The position numbers and the translations under genes were made by a program. This document shows positions 24,340 to 31,893 of a stretch of 40,759 nt of DNA, in pieces. Numbering within the stretch: position 1 is the first letter of the stretch; every line of letters begins with the position of its first letter. A model generated the notes under the pieces. The model was not told the origin of the DNA, ran no database searches, and saw only the letters and a program-made list of their open reading frames with translations. Source of the stretch: Proteobacteria bacterium HN_bin10 (GTDB lineage Bacteria > Pseudomonadota > Alphaproteobacteria > Caulobacterales > Aquidulcibacteraceae); assembly GCA_002083515.1 (NCBI GenBank), contig LWDN01000061.1, positions 1 through 40,759 of the forward strand, given 5' to 3'.

Positions 24340-25725
24340 CTACGGCTTGGGCGCGTGCGCCGTTTCCGCTACCACGCGCGCGATGTGGTCGCCGATCGCG
24401 GCGGCCACTTCCGGCTGATCGAAATAGGTCGTGTGGATCAGGCTGTTCCAGGTCATCGCATCGGTGGTGAGCGAGGTCAGCGAGGCGCTTGAATCGCCGC
24501 CGACCGTAAACAACGCCCAGCGATACTTGTCGATGAGCTGACCTGCCGCGCCGTTGGCGGCCTCCTGCATGCGTGTCGCACATTCGCCGGTGATCACGTG
24601 CTCCTGCGTCGAATGGGTGTGCGAGCGCGGGCTCACGTGGCACAGAACCTGGTCGCCGTCGCGGCCCATCGCAACGCCGCGCATGACGCCGCCGACGAAC
24701 CGATTCATCGAGCCGCGCACCCCGATCTCCTGCGCGCCGCCAACGACGAAACGGTAGGCCAGATAGATAAGGGTGAAGATCGCCGGCGCGAGAAGCAGGC
24801 TCATCAGCGTCACGGCGATGATGTTGCCGGCGACATCATCATCGGCGCCGGTGTTGTTGAAATCGAACATGTCCGCCATGCCGAAGGCGTAGAGCACGGG
24901 ATTGGCGAGGCCGATGATCAGCACCGTGAGCACGCCCAGCGAGACCGCGAAACTGCGTGAACCGCGGAAAAACGAGCCGCGCGGGAACGGTTCGAGCTTG
25001 AGTTCCTCTACGCGCTGCAAGAACGCGATGGCTTCGTCGTTGTCGTGCCAGATGCTGAACACGGACGTTTTGGTCCGGCCTCCGGTCTTGGGACGCAAGA
25101 TTCGACGCACGCCCTGACGCGACATGTTCAGCATGAACAGCGTGCATGGTCCGACGATCAGGACATAGATCGCCGTGGCCCAGATTTCCTCCTGGCGGCT
25201 ATTCATCTCCAGCACGTTTTCGCCGGTGGCCAGGCCCCAAACAAGATAGGCGGCGATCAACGGAAACACGATCGCACTCGCCCAGGCGATGACGACGAAC
25301 AGCACGCCGGCGACGCGTTGCAAAAATCCGGTCTTCACATTGAAGAACGGCGTGCCGACGGTGGTGAGGCTGTCGAACTTCTCACGTTGCGCGTTGCGGC
25401 GCAGGCCCCACTTCAGCAACACCGCCGCATCGTTGGCGACGTTGCCGCCATGGCTGTGCCCGATCACATGAATGCTGTCGTATTTGTTGTAGAGCCGCCG
25501 GATGAGGCGCGCGAGCTTGTTGGCGCCGCGCTCACGATCCGAGGCGGCGTTGGCGCCGGACCACAAGTGCGGGACGATGTCGGCGTCGATGCCGCGGCCG
25601 CTCAGATGCTGCAGCAAGCGCCGGCTGAATTGCGAGCCGCGCTGAAACCACTTGTCGCCGTCCGGGCCTTCTGCGGTGTCGCCGGTGCCGTGAACCGTGA
25701 CGATGGCGACCTTGCCTTCTGACAT
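24340..25725 (-). CDS. Membrane-anchored alpha/beta-hydrolase-fold protein of unknown role
   Basis: The 461-residue protein begins with a lipase-like domain: oxyanion-type HGTGDT at 12-17 and nucleophile Ser91 in VIGHSHGGN. After about residue 140, four hydrophobic segments appear (near 148-172, 185-205, 260-282 and 300-325). A C-terminal soluble tail follows, with TTDAMTWNSLIHTTYFDQPEV. The order, soluble hydrolase first and membrane part second, is unlike standard secreted lipases, and there is no signal peptide, so the catalytic domain should face the cytoplasm. It converges with the AbgT gene, leaving nine bases. Substrate is unknown. Confidence 0.75.
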   Translation of the reverse strand: MSEGKVAIVTVHGTGDTAEGPDGDKWFQRGSQFSRRLLQHLSGRGIDADIVPHLWSGANAASDRERGANKLARLIRRLYNKYDSIHVIGHSHGGNVANDAAVLLKWGLRRNAQREKFDSLTTVGTPFFNVKTGFLQRVAGVLFVVIAWASAIVFPLIAAYLVWGLATGENVLEMNSRQEEIWATAIYVLIVGPCTLFMLNMSRQGVRRILRPKTGGRTKTSVFSIWHDNDEAIAFLQRVEELKLEPFPRGSFFRGSRSFAVSLGVLTVLIIGLANPVLYAFGMADMFDFNNTGADDDVAGNIIAVTLMSLLLAPAIFTLIYLAYRFVVGGAQEIGVRGSMNRFVGGVMRGVAMGRDGDQVLCHVSPRSHTHSTQEHVITGECATRMQEAANGAAGQLIDKYRWALFTVGGDSSASLTSLTTDAMTWNSLIHTTYFDQPEVAAAIGDHIARVVAETAHAPKP

Positions 25726-25838
25726 GTCCCACTCCCCAATCGCCTCAAAGCTAAGCCCAGGACCGCCCCGCCCGCAATCGCGGTGGCGTTGTTCGCCAAA
25801 CGGGGGTAAAAGCGGCTCTCGTTTCTCGGGGGCGAGCC

Positions 25839-26309
25839 ATGTTGCGGAAGCGAAGCAAGCGGCGGCGGATGAGCTTGGCGCAGCGCCTGCGCCAAATTGG
25901 CCCCCAATTGCACGCCGCCTACCGCCACGCCCGCGCCGCGCTTTGGCGCTTTCGGCGCAGCCCGGTCCGCCAAGACCGGGCTGCGATGCTGGCGACTTTC
26001 GTTTGCATCGGCGTGTTCACGGCCTGGAGCGTCGATGCGATCGTCACCGGCGGCGCCGATTTCGGCCCCAGCCCGGCCTATGCGGTCGAGTATCGCGAAC
26101 CGATCCACGCGCCCACGGCGCTTGCCGCGCCCGCTGCCCCGGAGGAAGCGCCGCCCGCTTTGAAGACGGCCTTGGTCGAAGACGTGGACTACAGCTTCAC
26201 CACCGAAGTGCTGCTGGGCGGTCCCGAAGAGCCGCTCGCAATCGAGGATACGGCGCTGCTCGACCTCGAAGAGGCCTTGGCCATCGAAGCCGAGAAGACG
26301 GCGCTCTAA
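25839..26309 (+). CDS. Uncharacterised protein with basic N-terminus and single membrane helix
   Basis: This 156-residue protein has an N-terminal 45 residues that are extremely basic (MLRKRSKRRRMS, FRRSPVRQDR), followed by a membrane helix (about residues 49-68, MLATFVCIGVFTAWSVDAIV) and a C-terminal domain rich in Ala, Pro and Glu ending in EKTAL. Such a charge pattern suggests a type II orientation, with a cytoplasmic nucleic-acid- or lipid-binding tail and an acidic periplasmic tail. The stop codon overlaps that of the convergent methyltransferase. No family is recognised. Confidence 0.65.
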   Translation: MLRKRSKRRRMSLAQRLRQIGPQLHAAYRHARAALWRFRRSPVRQDRAAMLATFVCIGVFTAWSVDAIVTGGADFGPSPAYAVEYREPIHAPTALAAPAAPEEAPPALKTALVEDVDYSFTTEVLLGGPEEPLAIEDTALLDLEEALAIEAEKTAL

Positions 26310-27361
26310 CGCTTTCGGAAGCGCGTGATCTTGGTGAGGAAAGCCAATTCGGTTTCCTCGACCTCGAAGCCATGTTCGCCGAACAGCGCCGCGAAATCTT
26401 CCTTCAGATAGGACGTGAAGTACGGCTCGTGGAAACCGACGGGGAAGTATTCGAGCATGCGGTCCAGGTCGGCGGCGTCGCCGGTCTGAATTGAATCGGC
26501 CAGCACGAACGTCGCGCCGGGCTTCAGGACCCGCGCGATCTCGCGGGCGGCGTCACGGCGCACGCGCGGCGGTAATTCGTGGAACAGATAGACGCACGTC
26601 GCCGCATCAAAGCTCTCGTCCTCGAACGGCGCCTGTTCGATAGCGCCGGTGACGATCTCCACTTGCGGCCAATCCGCCAAACGCCGGCGCGCTTCTTCGC
26701 AATAGGCGGGCGAAAGATCCAAGCCCGTGGCCGGAATCCGCGGCAACGCCGTCAGTATCTGGCGCAAGAAGCGGCCGTTGCCGCTGGCGATGTCGAGCAG
26801 CTTGACCTTGCGCTGATCCGTGCCGCGGATGGCGCGGGCGAGCGAGCCCAGCGCGATGCGGCGCATGGCGTCGGCGGCGCCGCCGAACAGAATTTCGACC
26901 TGTGTGTCGTAGAGTTTGGCGCTGTCTTGGCTGAGCCAGCCGCCGCTCTGGTAGTGGAAATTCTGCAGATAATAGGTCGGATAGCGGCCCTCGCCTTTGG
27001 CCTGCTCGCGCACCTCGGTTCCGTCGCGCTCGAGGCGGCGCCGGTCGACGTTCGGCAGATCGCGGAAGAAGTTGGCCGAGCTGCGCAGCGCCGCAATGGC
27101 GCGCTCAAGCCGGATGTCGTCGGGCGCAGGATAGAGACCCGCCTCGATATTGGCGCGGTCTTGGGCGAAGAGTTTGAGGAACGCCGCGCGAATGCGTTGC
27201 GTATCGCCTTCAGGCGCCTGCGGTTCGAACTTGGGTTCGCCGGGGCGGTTGAACGGCCCGGAAATGCGCCGCGCCAGCAGATACTGGCTCATGTACCAGG
27301 CCACCCGCGCGCCTTGCGCTGCGGCGTAACGGGCCCGGCCAAGATCGCGGATCAGGGACAT
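26306..27361 (-). CDS. Class I SAM-dependent methyltransferase
   Basis: The 351-residue protein consists of an N-terminal 150-residue region without a recognised domain, then a Rossmann-type methyltransferase: motif I LLDIASGNGRF, GLDLSPAYCEEARR, an acidic loop VTGAIEQAPFEDESFDA, and FHELPPRVRRDAAREIARVLKPGATFVLAD typical of the Methyltransf_11/25 group. The N-terminal part carries FHYQSGGWLSQDSAKLYD, commonly seen before this domain in alphaproteobacterial proteins. The start is at ATG 27361, while the frame remains open to 27685. The substrate (lipid, quinone or small molecule) is unknown. Confidence 0.87.
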   Translation of the reverse strand: MSLIRDLGRARYAAAQGARVAWYMSQYLLARRISGPFNRPGEPKFEPQAPEGDTQRIRAAFLKLFAQDRANIEAGLYPAPDDIRLERAIAALRSSANFFRDLPNVDRRRLERDGTEVREQAKGEGRYPTYYLQNFHYQSGGWLSQDSAKLYDTQVEILFGGAADAMRRIALGSLARAIRGTDQRKVKLLDIASGNGRFLRQILTALPRIPATGLDLSPAYCEEARRRLADWPQVEIVTGAIEQAPFEDESFDAATCVYLFHELPPRVRRDAAREIARVLKPGATFVLADSIQTGDAADLDRMLEYFPVGFHEPYFTSYLKEDFAALFGEHGFEVEETELAFLTKITRFRKR

Positions 27362-27414
27362 GGACGGAAGCTTAGCCCACTTTGCCGGGCGGTCGAGACG
27401 ACGCTTTGGCGCGC

Positions 27415-28044
27415 TTAGCGGGCGATCTTGAGGAAGCTGGTGACGAATTCGACATACGACGGATACTTGTAGGCTTCCTCGAGCGTGTGGCGTGCTTCCT
27501 TGGCTAAAGCGGGGAGATCGCGCTGGAAATCTTCGTAGGTGCTCCAAAGGTGCCCCACGCCCGGAAGCAACTTGCCGTCCGGCGTGCGCTCGAGAAAGTC
27601 CCGCACCGCTTCCATGGCAACTCGCGGCTTGTCGCCATGAAAAACCGGATCGATGCCAGCGAGGTCGGAGACCGACGGGTGCCACTCCTCCCTTCGACGC
27701 GCAAGCACAAGGCTCGTCTTCTGGCGCTGACGCGGACCTCCGAAAACCGTAGCGCCGACCGCGACACCAAATTCAAACGGCATGTTAAAGCGCGGCATCC
27801 CGGATTTATCGGAGAGTTCGACGCGCGAAAGGTCGTGAACACCACGATCCGATTGGGAGATGATGTCGTGCAACCGCTGCAATCGCAACACGCCGCCGTT
27901 GCCTTCCAGTGCGAAGCGGCTGCGATAACCACAGGCCCAAATGACAAACACAATCGCACGAAAGAGCGGCCAATACTCTTCGTCGAACGGACAGTTGATG
28001 AACACGTGATTGTTGGGCGCGCGGGTCTGCGCGCGTTTAGCCAT
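27415..28044 (-). CDS. TIR/nucleoside-deoxyribosyltransferase-like protein of an unnamed family
   Basis: The 209-residue protein starts at ATG 28044. The N-terminal strand HVFINCPFDEEYWPLF (13-28), then GVHDLSRVEL (68-77), then MPRFNMPFEFGVAVGA (83-98) with Glu91, read like the Rossmann-type TIR / nucleoside 2-deoxyribosyltransferase superfamily, in which a buried Glu near a Gly-rich turn cleaves the N-glycosidic bond. Proteins with this N-terminus are known to me only as hypothetical. The ATG lies within the end of a 53-residue ORF with an ATGGCTAA overlap, indicating coupled translation. An NAD- or nucleotide-cleaving effector role is inferred. Confidence 0.7.
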   Translation of the reverse strand: MAKRAQTRAPNNHVFINCPFDEEYWPLFRAIVFVIWACGYRSRFALEGNGGVLRLQRLHDIISQSDRGVHDLSRVELSDKSGMPRFNMPFEFGVAVGATVFGGPRQRQKTSLVLARRREEWHPSVSDLAGIDPVFHGDKPRVAMEAVRDFLERTPDGKLLPGVGHLWSTYEDFQRDLPALAKEARHTLEEAYKYPSYVEFVTSFLKIAR

Positions 28045-28198
28045 AGTAGGCTTGAACCGCCCGCCGAATGCCCCGCGCCTTAGCCGTCTTGGGCGCCGTT
28101 CCCGCAACGCGAATGCTCACGCCGCCGATGGTCGCGGTCTTCTTGGCTGCCGCCTTCCGAGCAACCTTCTTCACCGCCTGTTTCGCTTTCTTAGCCAT
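28037..28198 (-). CDS. 53-residue Lys/Ala-rich (histone-H1-like) micro-protein
   Basis: ATG at 28198 opens a 53-codon frame that begins MAKKAKQAVKKVARKAAAKK, a 20-residue tail of the type found in histone-H1-like bacterial proteins, then a short non-repetitive part TIGGVSIRVAGTAPKTAK and GIRRAVQAYYG. Its stop codon (28037-28039) overlaps the start of the following TIR-like gene by eight bases in another frame. It is too short for usual gene callers. It may bind nucleic acid through the basic tail and could act as adaptor, antidote or leader for the downstream protein. The composition (11 Lys, 5 Arg of 53) is clear. Confidence 0.7.
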   Translation of the reverse strand: MAKKAKQAVKKVARKAAAKKTATIGGVSIRVAGTAPKTAKARGIRRAVQAYYG

Positions 28199-28244
28199 GA
28201 TCTGAGTTTAGACCCGTTCTCAGACAATTTGAAGCCCTTGCCCG

Positions 28245-28817
28245 CTAGTTCTTTGCACGCACCCGTTTGGTTTTTTTACGATATTTCGCCGGCGGTTTTT
28301 CGAGCGGCGCAGGCCATTTGGTGATGCGCTTGATCAGGCCGGGCATCTTCAAACGCCCTTCCGGGCGGGTCTTGTTGCGCACCGAAGCTTTGGCGACGTG
28401 CACGGTGTTTTCATCACCCGAAATCAGCGGGTGCCACCAGTAGAGATCCTTGCCTTCGCTCACCAACCGATAGGCGCAGGTGCGCGGCAGCCAGTCGAGT
28501 TTGGCCACGTTCTTCGGCGTCAGCTTGACGCAATCGGAGACGTATTGCTTGCGGTTCTCGTAATCGCTGCAGCCGCAGGCCTTGGTGTCGAACAGCTTGC
28601 ACGACACGTCGGTAAGAAAAAGTTCGCCGCTGTCGGCGTCCTCAATGGAGATCACGCAGCACTTGCTGCAGCGATCGCACAGCGCTTCCCACTCGTGCTC
28701 GTTCATTTCAGCCAACGTCTTGCGCCGCCAATAGCCGTCTTCGAGCGGCGTGGCATCAGCTGCCGCGTCGCGCTTGCGGCGTGAGTTGCGATAATCGAGT
28801 AACGTAGTCTTGGTCAT
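28245..28817 (-). CDS. YcgN/UPF0260-family cysteine-cluster protein
   Basis: The 190-residue protein has the family pattern: WEALCDRCSKCCV near residues 49-61, then CKLFDTKACGCSDYENR and YVSDCVKLTP, then a WLPRTCAYRLVSEG segment. At least six cysteines cluster around a probable metal site, as in the CxxCxxCC-type UPF0260 proteins. Function in the family is unknown. The C-terminus is strongly basic (KYRKKTKRVRAKN) and longer than in typical members. MTKTTLLDYRN was taken as start; a frame open to 28904 covers the adjacent repeat. Confidence 0.88.
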   Translation of the reverse strand: MTKTTLLDYRNSRRKRDAAADATPLEDGYWRRKTLAEMNEHEWEALCDRCSKCCVISIEDADSGELFLTDVSCKLFDTKACGCSDYENRKQYVSDCVKLTPKNVAKLDWLPRTCAYRLVSEGKDLYWWHPLISGDENTVHVAKASVRNKTRPEGRLKMPGLIKRITKWPAPLEKPPAKYRKKTKRVRAKN

Positions 28818-28854
28818 GCTTGGACCGACGGCGACTTGCTCGGTGATGGAAAGT

Positions 28855-28934
28855 AGGAGCGCGGCGCTCCGCGCCGCATGCGCGGCAGGAGCCGCGCGCT
28901 CCAACCTGCAAGCGCTTGTTCTGGCCGGCGGTCC
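28855..28934. repeat. Intergenic palindromic repeat, type B (partial)
   Basis: It carries the inner palindromic block (AGGAGCGCGGCGC, CGCATGCGCGG, GCGCGCTCCAACC) and the right outer end GGCCGGCGGTCC at 28923-28934. The left outer arm is missing. It lies between the RNA methyltransferase stop and the YcgN-like start. Confidence 0.75.
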
Positions 28935-28944
28935 ATATTGGCGC

Positions 28945-30255
28945 TCATCGCTCCAACGCCCCCACCACTTCGATATGCGGGCTCCAGCGGAACTGGTCGA
29001 CCGGCGTGATCCGCGTCAGCGTGAAGCCGTGCTCGATCAGCACCTTGATGTCGCGGGCGAAGCTGGCCGGGTCGCAGGAAACGTAGGCCAGCTTGCGGAT
29101 CGGAGCGCGAGCGATCTGCTCGGCCTGCTGGCGCGCGCCCGAACGCGGCGGATCGATTATGGCGGCGTCGAATTTCTTCATCTCGAGGCTGGAGAGCGGC
29201 GTACGCAGCAGATCGCGGCGCAGGATGCTCACCTCTTTCAGCGCCCCGCCCGCCCCGTCGGCAGCTTTTTTCAGCGCCGCGAGCATCTCAGCGTCGCCTT
29301 CGGCGGCCAGCACTTCGGCGTGCTCGGCGGCGCGCAGCGCAAACGTGCCGATGCCGGAGAAAAGATCGACGACGCGCTTGGCGCCGCTCAGCGCATCGAG
29401 CACCAGTCGCGCCAAGGTCTCCTCGCCCAGCGCGGTCGGTTGCAGGAACGCGCCCGGCGGCGGACTGACGATCGCACGGCCCATGCGCAAGGTCGGCTTG
29501 GCGCGCTCGATAATGGGATCGCCGTCGAACGAAAGCCGCGCGAGATTGAGCGCGTTGGCTTCAGCAGTCAGCTTTTCCAGTTGCGCGCGGTTCAGAAGGT
29601 CGACACGGCCTGCGCCCTTGATCGAGACATCGACGCCGGACTCCGTGAGCAGGCATTGCAGCGTGATCTCGCCACGCGCCGGCAGCGCCAGTTCGGCCAG
29701 CGCGCCCAGCTTCAGCACCGTGGCTTCCAAGTGCGGCGCCAGCACCGGACAATGCGTTATCGGCGTCAGCCGCGCGCCGCCGCGTTCGATAAAGCCGATG
29801 CGCACCTGATTGTGCTGGCGGGCGGCGTGGAGCGCGGCACGGCGCCGGCCTTCGCCCCATGCCGGAATCGTGGGCTCGACCTGAGCGCCGCCGAAGCCGC
29901 GCTTGGAGAGCGCCTCGACGACCTGCTGGCGTTTCCAGGCGAGGTAAGGCTCGTCCTTCCAGTGCTGGAGCTGGCAGCCGCCGCAGCGGCCGAAGTGCCG
30001 GCAAGCGGGGTCCTGGCGCTCCGGGCTCGGGCGCAGCACCTCCAGCACCTCGGCCCGCCCGCCGCCGACGCGCGCCCTCACCTGCTCGCCCGGGAGCGCG
30101 TAGGGCGTGTAGAGGAGACCGCCCTCACCCGCAGAGATTGCATCGCCACGCGCGCCAATCTCCAAAATCTCCAGCACCCGCTCTTCCGGGGCGGGGGTTT
30201 CGGCTCCCCGCGCCTGATGCGGCCGGGACCTGGCAAGGCGACTGATCCGCTTCAT
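28945..30255 (-). CDS. RNA m5-uridine methyltransferase (TrmA/RlmC/RlmD family)
   Basis: The 436-residue class I methyltransferase makes 5-methyluridine in 23S rRNA or tRNA. The N-terminal TRAM-like domain (about 25-75) is followed by a [4Fe-4S] cluster set: Cys85, Cys91 and Cys94 in CRHFGRCGGC, and Cys169 in ITHCPVL. The catalytic half has VVDLFSGIGTFAL, AAIIDPPRSGA and the nucleophile in YVSCDPASFARD. The cluster indicates the RlmD/RlmC type rather than TrmA. Which uridine is modified cannot be read from sequence. The terminal LVTRITPVDQFRW-like segment is standard. Confidence 0.92.
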   Translation of the reverse strand: MKRISRLARSRPHQARGAETPAPEERVLEILEIGARGDAISAGEGGLLYTPYALPGEQVRARVGGGRAEVLEVLRPSPERQDPACRHFGRCGGCQLQHWKDEPYLAWKRQQVVEALSKRGFGGAQVEPTIPAWGEGRRRAALHAARQHNQVRIGFIERGGARLTPITHCPVLAPHLEATVLKLGALAELALPARGEITLQCLLTESGVDVSIKGAGRVDLLNRAQLEKLTAEANALNLARLSFDGDPIIERAKPTLRMGRAIVSPPPGAFLQPTALGEETLARLVLDALSGAKRVVDLFSGIGTFALRAAEHAEVLAAEGDAEMLAALKKAADGAGGALKEVSILRRDLLRTPLSSLEMKKFDAAIIDPPRSGARQQAEQIARAPIRKLAYVSCDPASFARDIKVLIEHGFTLTRITPVDQFRWSPHIEVVGALER

Positions 30256-30312
30256 GCACCGTTCAGCTTGAGTTTGCTCTTCTGTCCCCCGACTTACAGG
30301 GAGCAGCCTTCA

Positions 30313-30837
30313 ATGCGTACTTATGTCTTTGCCGCCGCCGCCATGGCGACCGTGTTGACGGCGTTTCCCGCAGCCGCCCAGCAATACGGCAGCTATCACA
30401 ACCAACATGTGGCCAACCAGCAGCAGTGCGAGCGTTCACGTCAAAACCGCACCGCAGGCGGCGCCGTGATCGGCGGCGTCCTTGGCGCGCTGCTCGGCCG
30501 TGAAGTCGCCGACCGTGGCGTCCGCGGCGAAGGCGCGGGCCTCGGCGCGGTTGTCGGCGCGGTGGCCGGCGGCGCCATCGGTCGCTCGACCGCGCGCTGC
30601 GACCAGGTCCCCGAAGGCGATTACGATCCCTATTACGGGCAATCGCGCTATCCGAACGAAGATCCCTATTCTCGCGGCGGCGACGACGATCTCTACGGCG
30701 GCCCCTATGGCGACGACCGCTACGGCGGGCGCGATTGCCGCATGGGCGAGCAGATCACCCGCGATCCCTATGGCCGCGAATATCGCGAAGAGGTGCTGAT
30801 GTGCCGCGGCAGCGACGGCGTCTGGCGCCGCGCTTGA
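30313..30837 (+). CDS. Secreted glycine-zipper protein
   Basis: This 174-residue protein has a signal peptide at 1-22 (cleavage after AAA-QQ) and then a mid-section with Gly-zipper periodicity: GGAVIGGVLGALLG at about 49-62 and GAVVGAVAGGAIG at about 77-89. Such 2TM glycine-zipper segments insert in the outer or inner membrane in SlyB/YMGG-type proteins. The C-terminal half is rich in Asp, Tyr and Gly (DPYYGQSRYP, YGGPYGDDRYGG) and ends with a conserved C-x-G-x-D-G-V-W pattern. A strong intrinsic terminator follows. Probable role in envelope integrity or stress is by analogy only. Confidence 0.8.
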   Translation: MRTYVFAAAAMATVLTAFPAAAQQYGSYHNQHVANQQQCERSRQNRTAGGAVIGGVLGALLGREVADRGVRGEGAGLGAVVGAVAGGAIGRSTARCDQVPEGDYDPYYGQSRYPNEDPYSRGGDDDLYGGPYGDDRYGGRDCRMGEQITRDPYGREYREEVLMCRGSDGVWRRA

Positions 30838-30861
30838 ACGAACTCCCCTAGCAGACTTTTC

Positions 30862-30895
30862 GCCCCGGCGTTCCCTAGCGCCGGGGCTTTTCTTT
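30862..30895 (+). terminator. Rho-independent terminator
   Basis: GCCCCGGCG at 30862-30870 pairs perfectly with CGCCGGGGC at 30879-30887 around an 8-nt loop and is followed by TTTTCTTT (30888-30895). It lies 25 bp after the stop codon of the glycine-zipper gene and is the best terminator in the window. Confidence 0.9.
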
Positions 30896-30925
30896 GAGGC
30901 GTGAAACGCCCGAACGTTACACCAC

Positions 30926-31038
30926 CGTTCCCCGGATTCGAGCGTAGCGAGAAGTCCGGGGCCCAGGAACTCAATCGACTTCCCCGAAGCCTGTGTTCCT
31001 AGGTCCCGGGCTCGATGCTGCGCATCGCCCCGGGAATG
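30926..31038. repeat. Intergenic palindromic repeat, type D (overlaps tlyA 3' end)
   Basis: The sequence from TTCCCCGGATTC to GCCCCGGGAATG is an imperfect inverted repeat sharing its outer arms (ATTCCCGGGG), the AGGAAC/GTTCCT inner arms and the CCTAGG core with the cleaner copy at 34088-34195. The right half (30999-31038) is coding: it supplies the last dozen codons and the stop of tlyA. Confidence 0.7.
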
Positions 31039-31790
31039 GGTGGAGAGAGATTCAGGTCGACCGAGTGCGGTTCTCGCCGCAAATACACCAGCCGTTCGAG
31101 ATTGCCGTCGCCGCCGCGGATGGGTGAATCGATCGCGGCGACGACGCGAAAACTCTCCAACCCATCAAGTGCATCGATAGCCGATTGCGCGACTTCGCGC
31201 GCGCGGGCTTCATTCAACACGCCGCCCTTGCCGGGACCGGCCTCGAATTGCGGTTTGATCAGCACGATAGCGTCCGCATGTTCAGCGGCGAGCGTGAACG
31301 GCGCAGCGAGCACTTTCGCCGCGCCGATGAAGCTCGCGTCGCAGACCACGAGCGACGGCGCCTCTGGGATGTGTGCGCGGGTAAGCGCGCGGGCGTCGGT
31401 TTGTTCCAAGCTGACGACGCGCGGATCGGTTCGCAGAGACGCGTGCAGTTGCTCGCGGCCCACGTCGGTCGCATAGACTTTCGCCGCGCCACGCGCGAGC
31501 AGCACCTGCGTGAACCCGCCGGTGGAGGCGCCGACATCCATACAAACGCGGCCTGCGGGATCGACGCCAAACGCCTCCAGCGCCGCCGCCAGCTTCACGC
31601 CGCCGCGCGACACCCAAGGGTGCGGCGGCGTCACCTCAAGGTCTGCGTCCGCGGCGATAAGGTCCGAGGGTTTGCCGACCAGAACGCCGCCAGCGCGCAC
31701 GCCGCCGGCCTCGATTGCAGCGCGCGCCTTGGCGCGGCTTTCGGCGAGGCCGCGGGCCACCAGCAACAAATCCGCGCGCATCCGGGACAT
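30999..31790 (-). CDS. tlyA: TlyA-family rRNA methyltransferase
   Basis: The 263-residue protein has an N-terminal S4 RNA-binding domain (about 1-60; MRADLLLVARGLAESRAKARAAI) and an FtsJ-like methyltransferase: CMDVGASTGGFTQVLL, LVVCDASF, IVLIKPQFE and GNLERLVYLRRE. TlyA proteins 2'-O-methylate ribosomal RNA and were once called hemolysins. The start is ATG 31790 (MSRMRAD), with a second Met three codons on. The final residues IPGAMRSIEPGT are encoded by an intergenic-type repeat and are not expected to be conserved. It is divergent from the amidase gene, 103 bp away. Confidence 0.92.
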   Translation of the reverse strand: MSRMRADLLLVARGLAESRAKARAAIEAGGVRAGGVLVGKPSDLIAADADLEVTPPHPWVSRGGVKLAAALEAFGVDPAGRVCMDVGASTGGFTQVLLARGAAKVYATDVGREQLHASLRTDPRVVSLEQTDARALTRAHIPEAPSLVVCDASFIGAAKVLAAPFTLAAEHADAIVLIKPQFEAGPGKGGVLNEARAREVAQSAIDALDGLESFRVVAAIDSPIRGGDGNLERLVYLRREPHSVDLNLSPPIPGAMRSIEPGT

Positions 31791-31893
31791 GGGCCAGCGC
31801 TCTCGCCTGGGATTGACGCGAAGGCAAGCGTTCGCCGCTTGCGAGCGAAAGCTCAACGGCGCAAAAGTCAGACACAACCCAGGGGGAAAATCG

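Noticed and set aside
28810..30837. 675-codon open frame on the plus strand running into the glycine-zipper gene
   Set aside because: The part before 30313 is antisense to the m5U methyltransferase. Only the last 174 codons, from the ATG at 30313 with a signal peptide, are believable.
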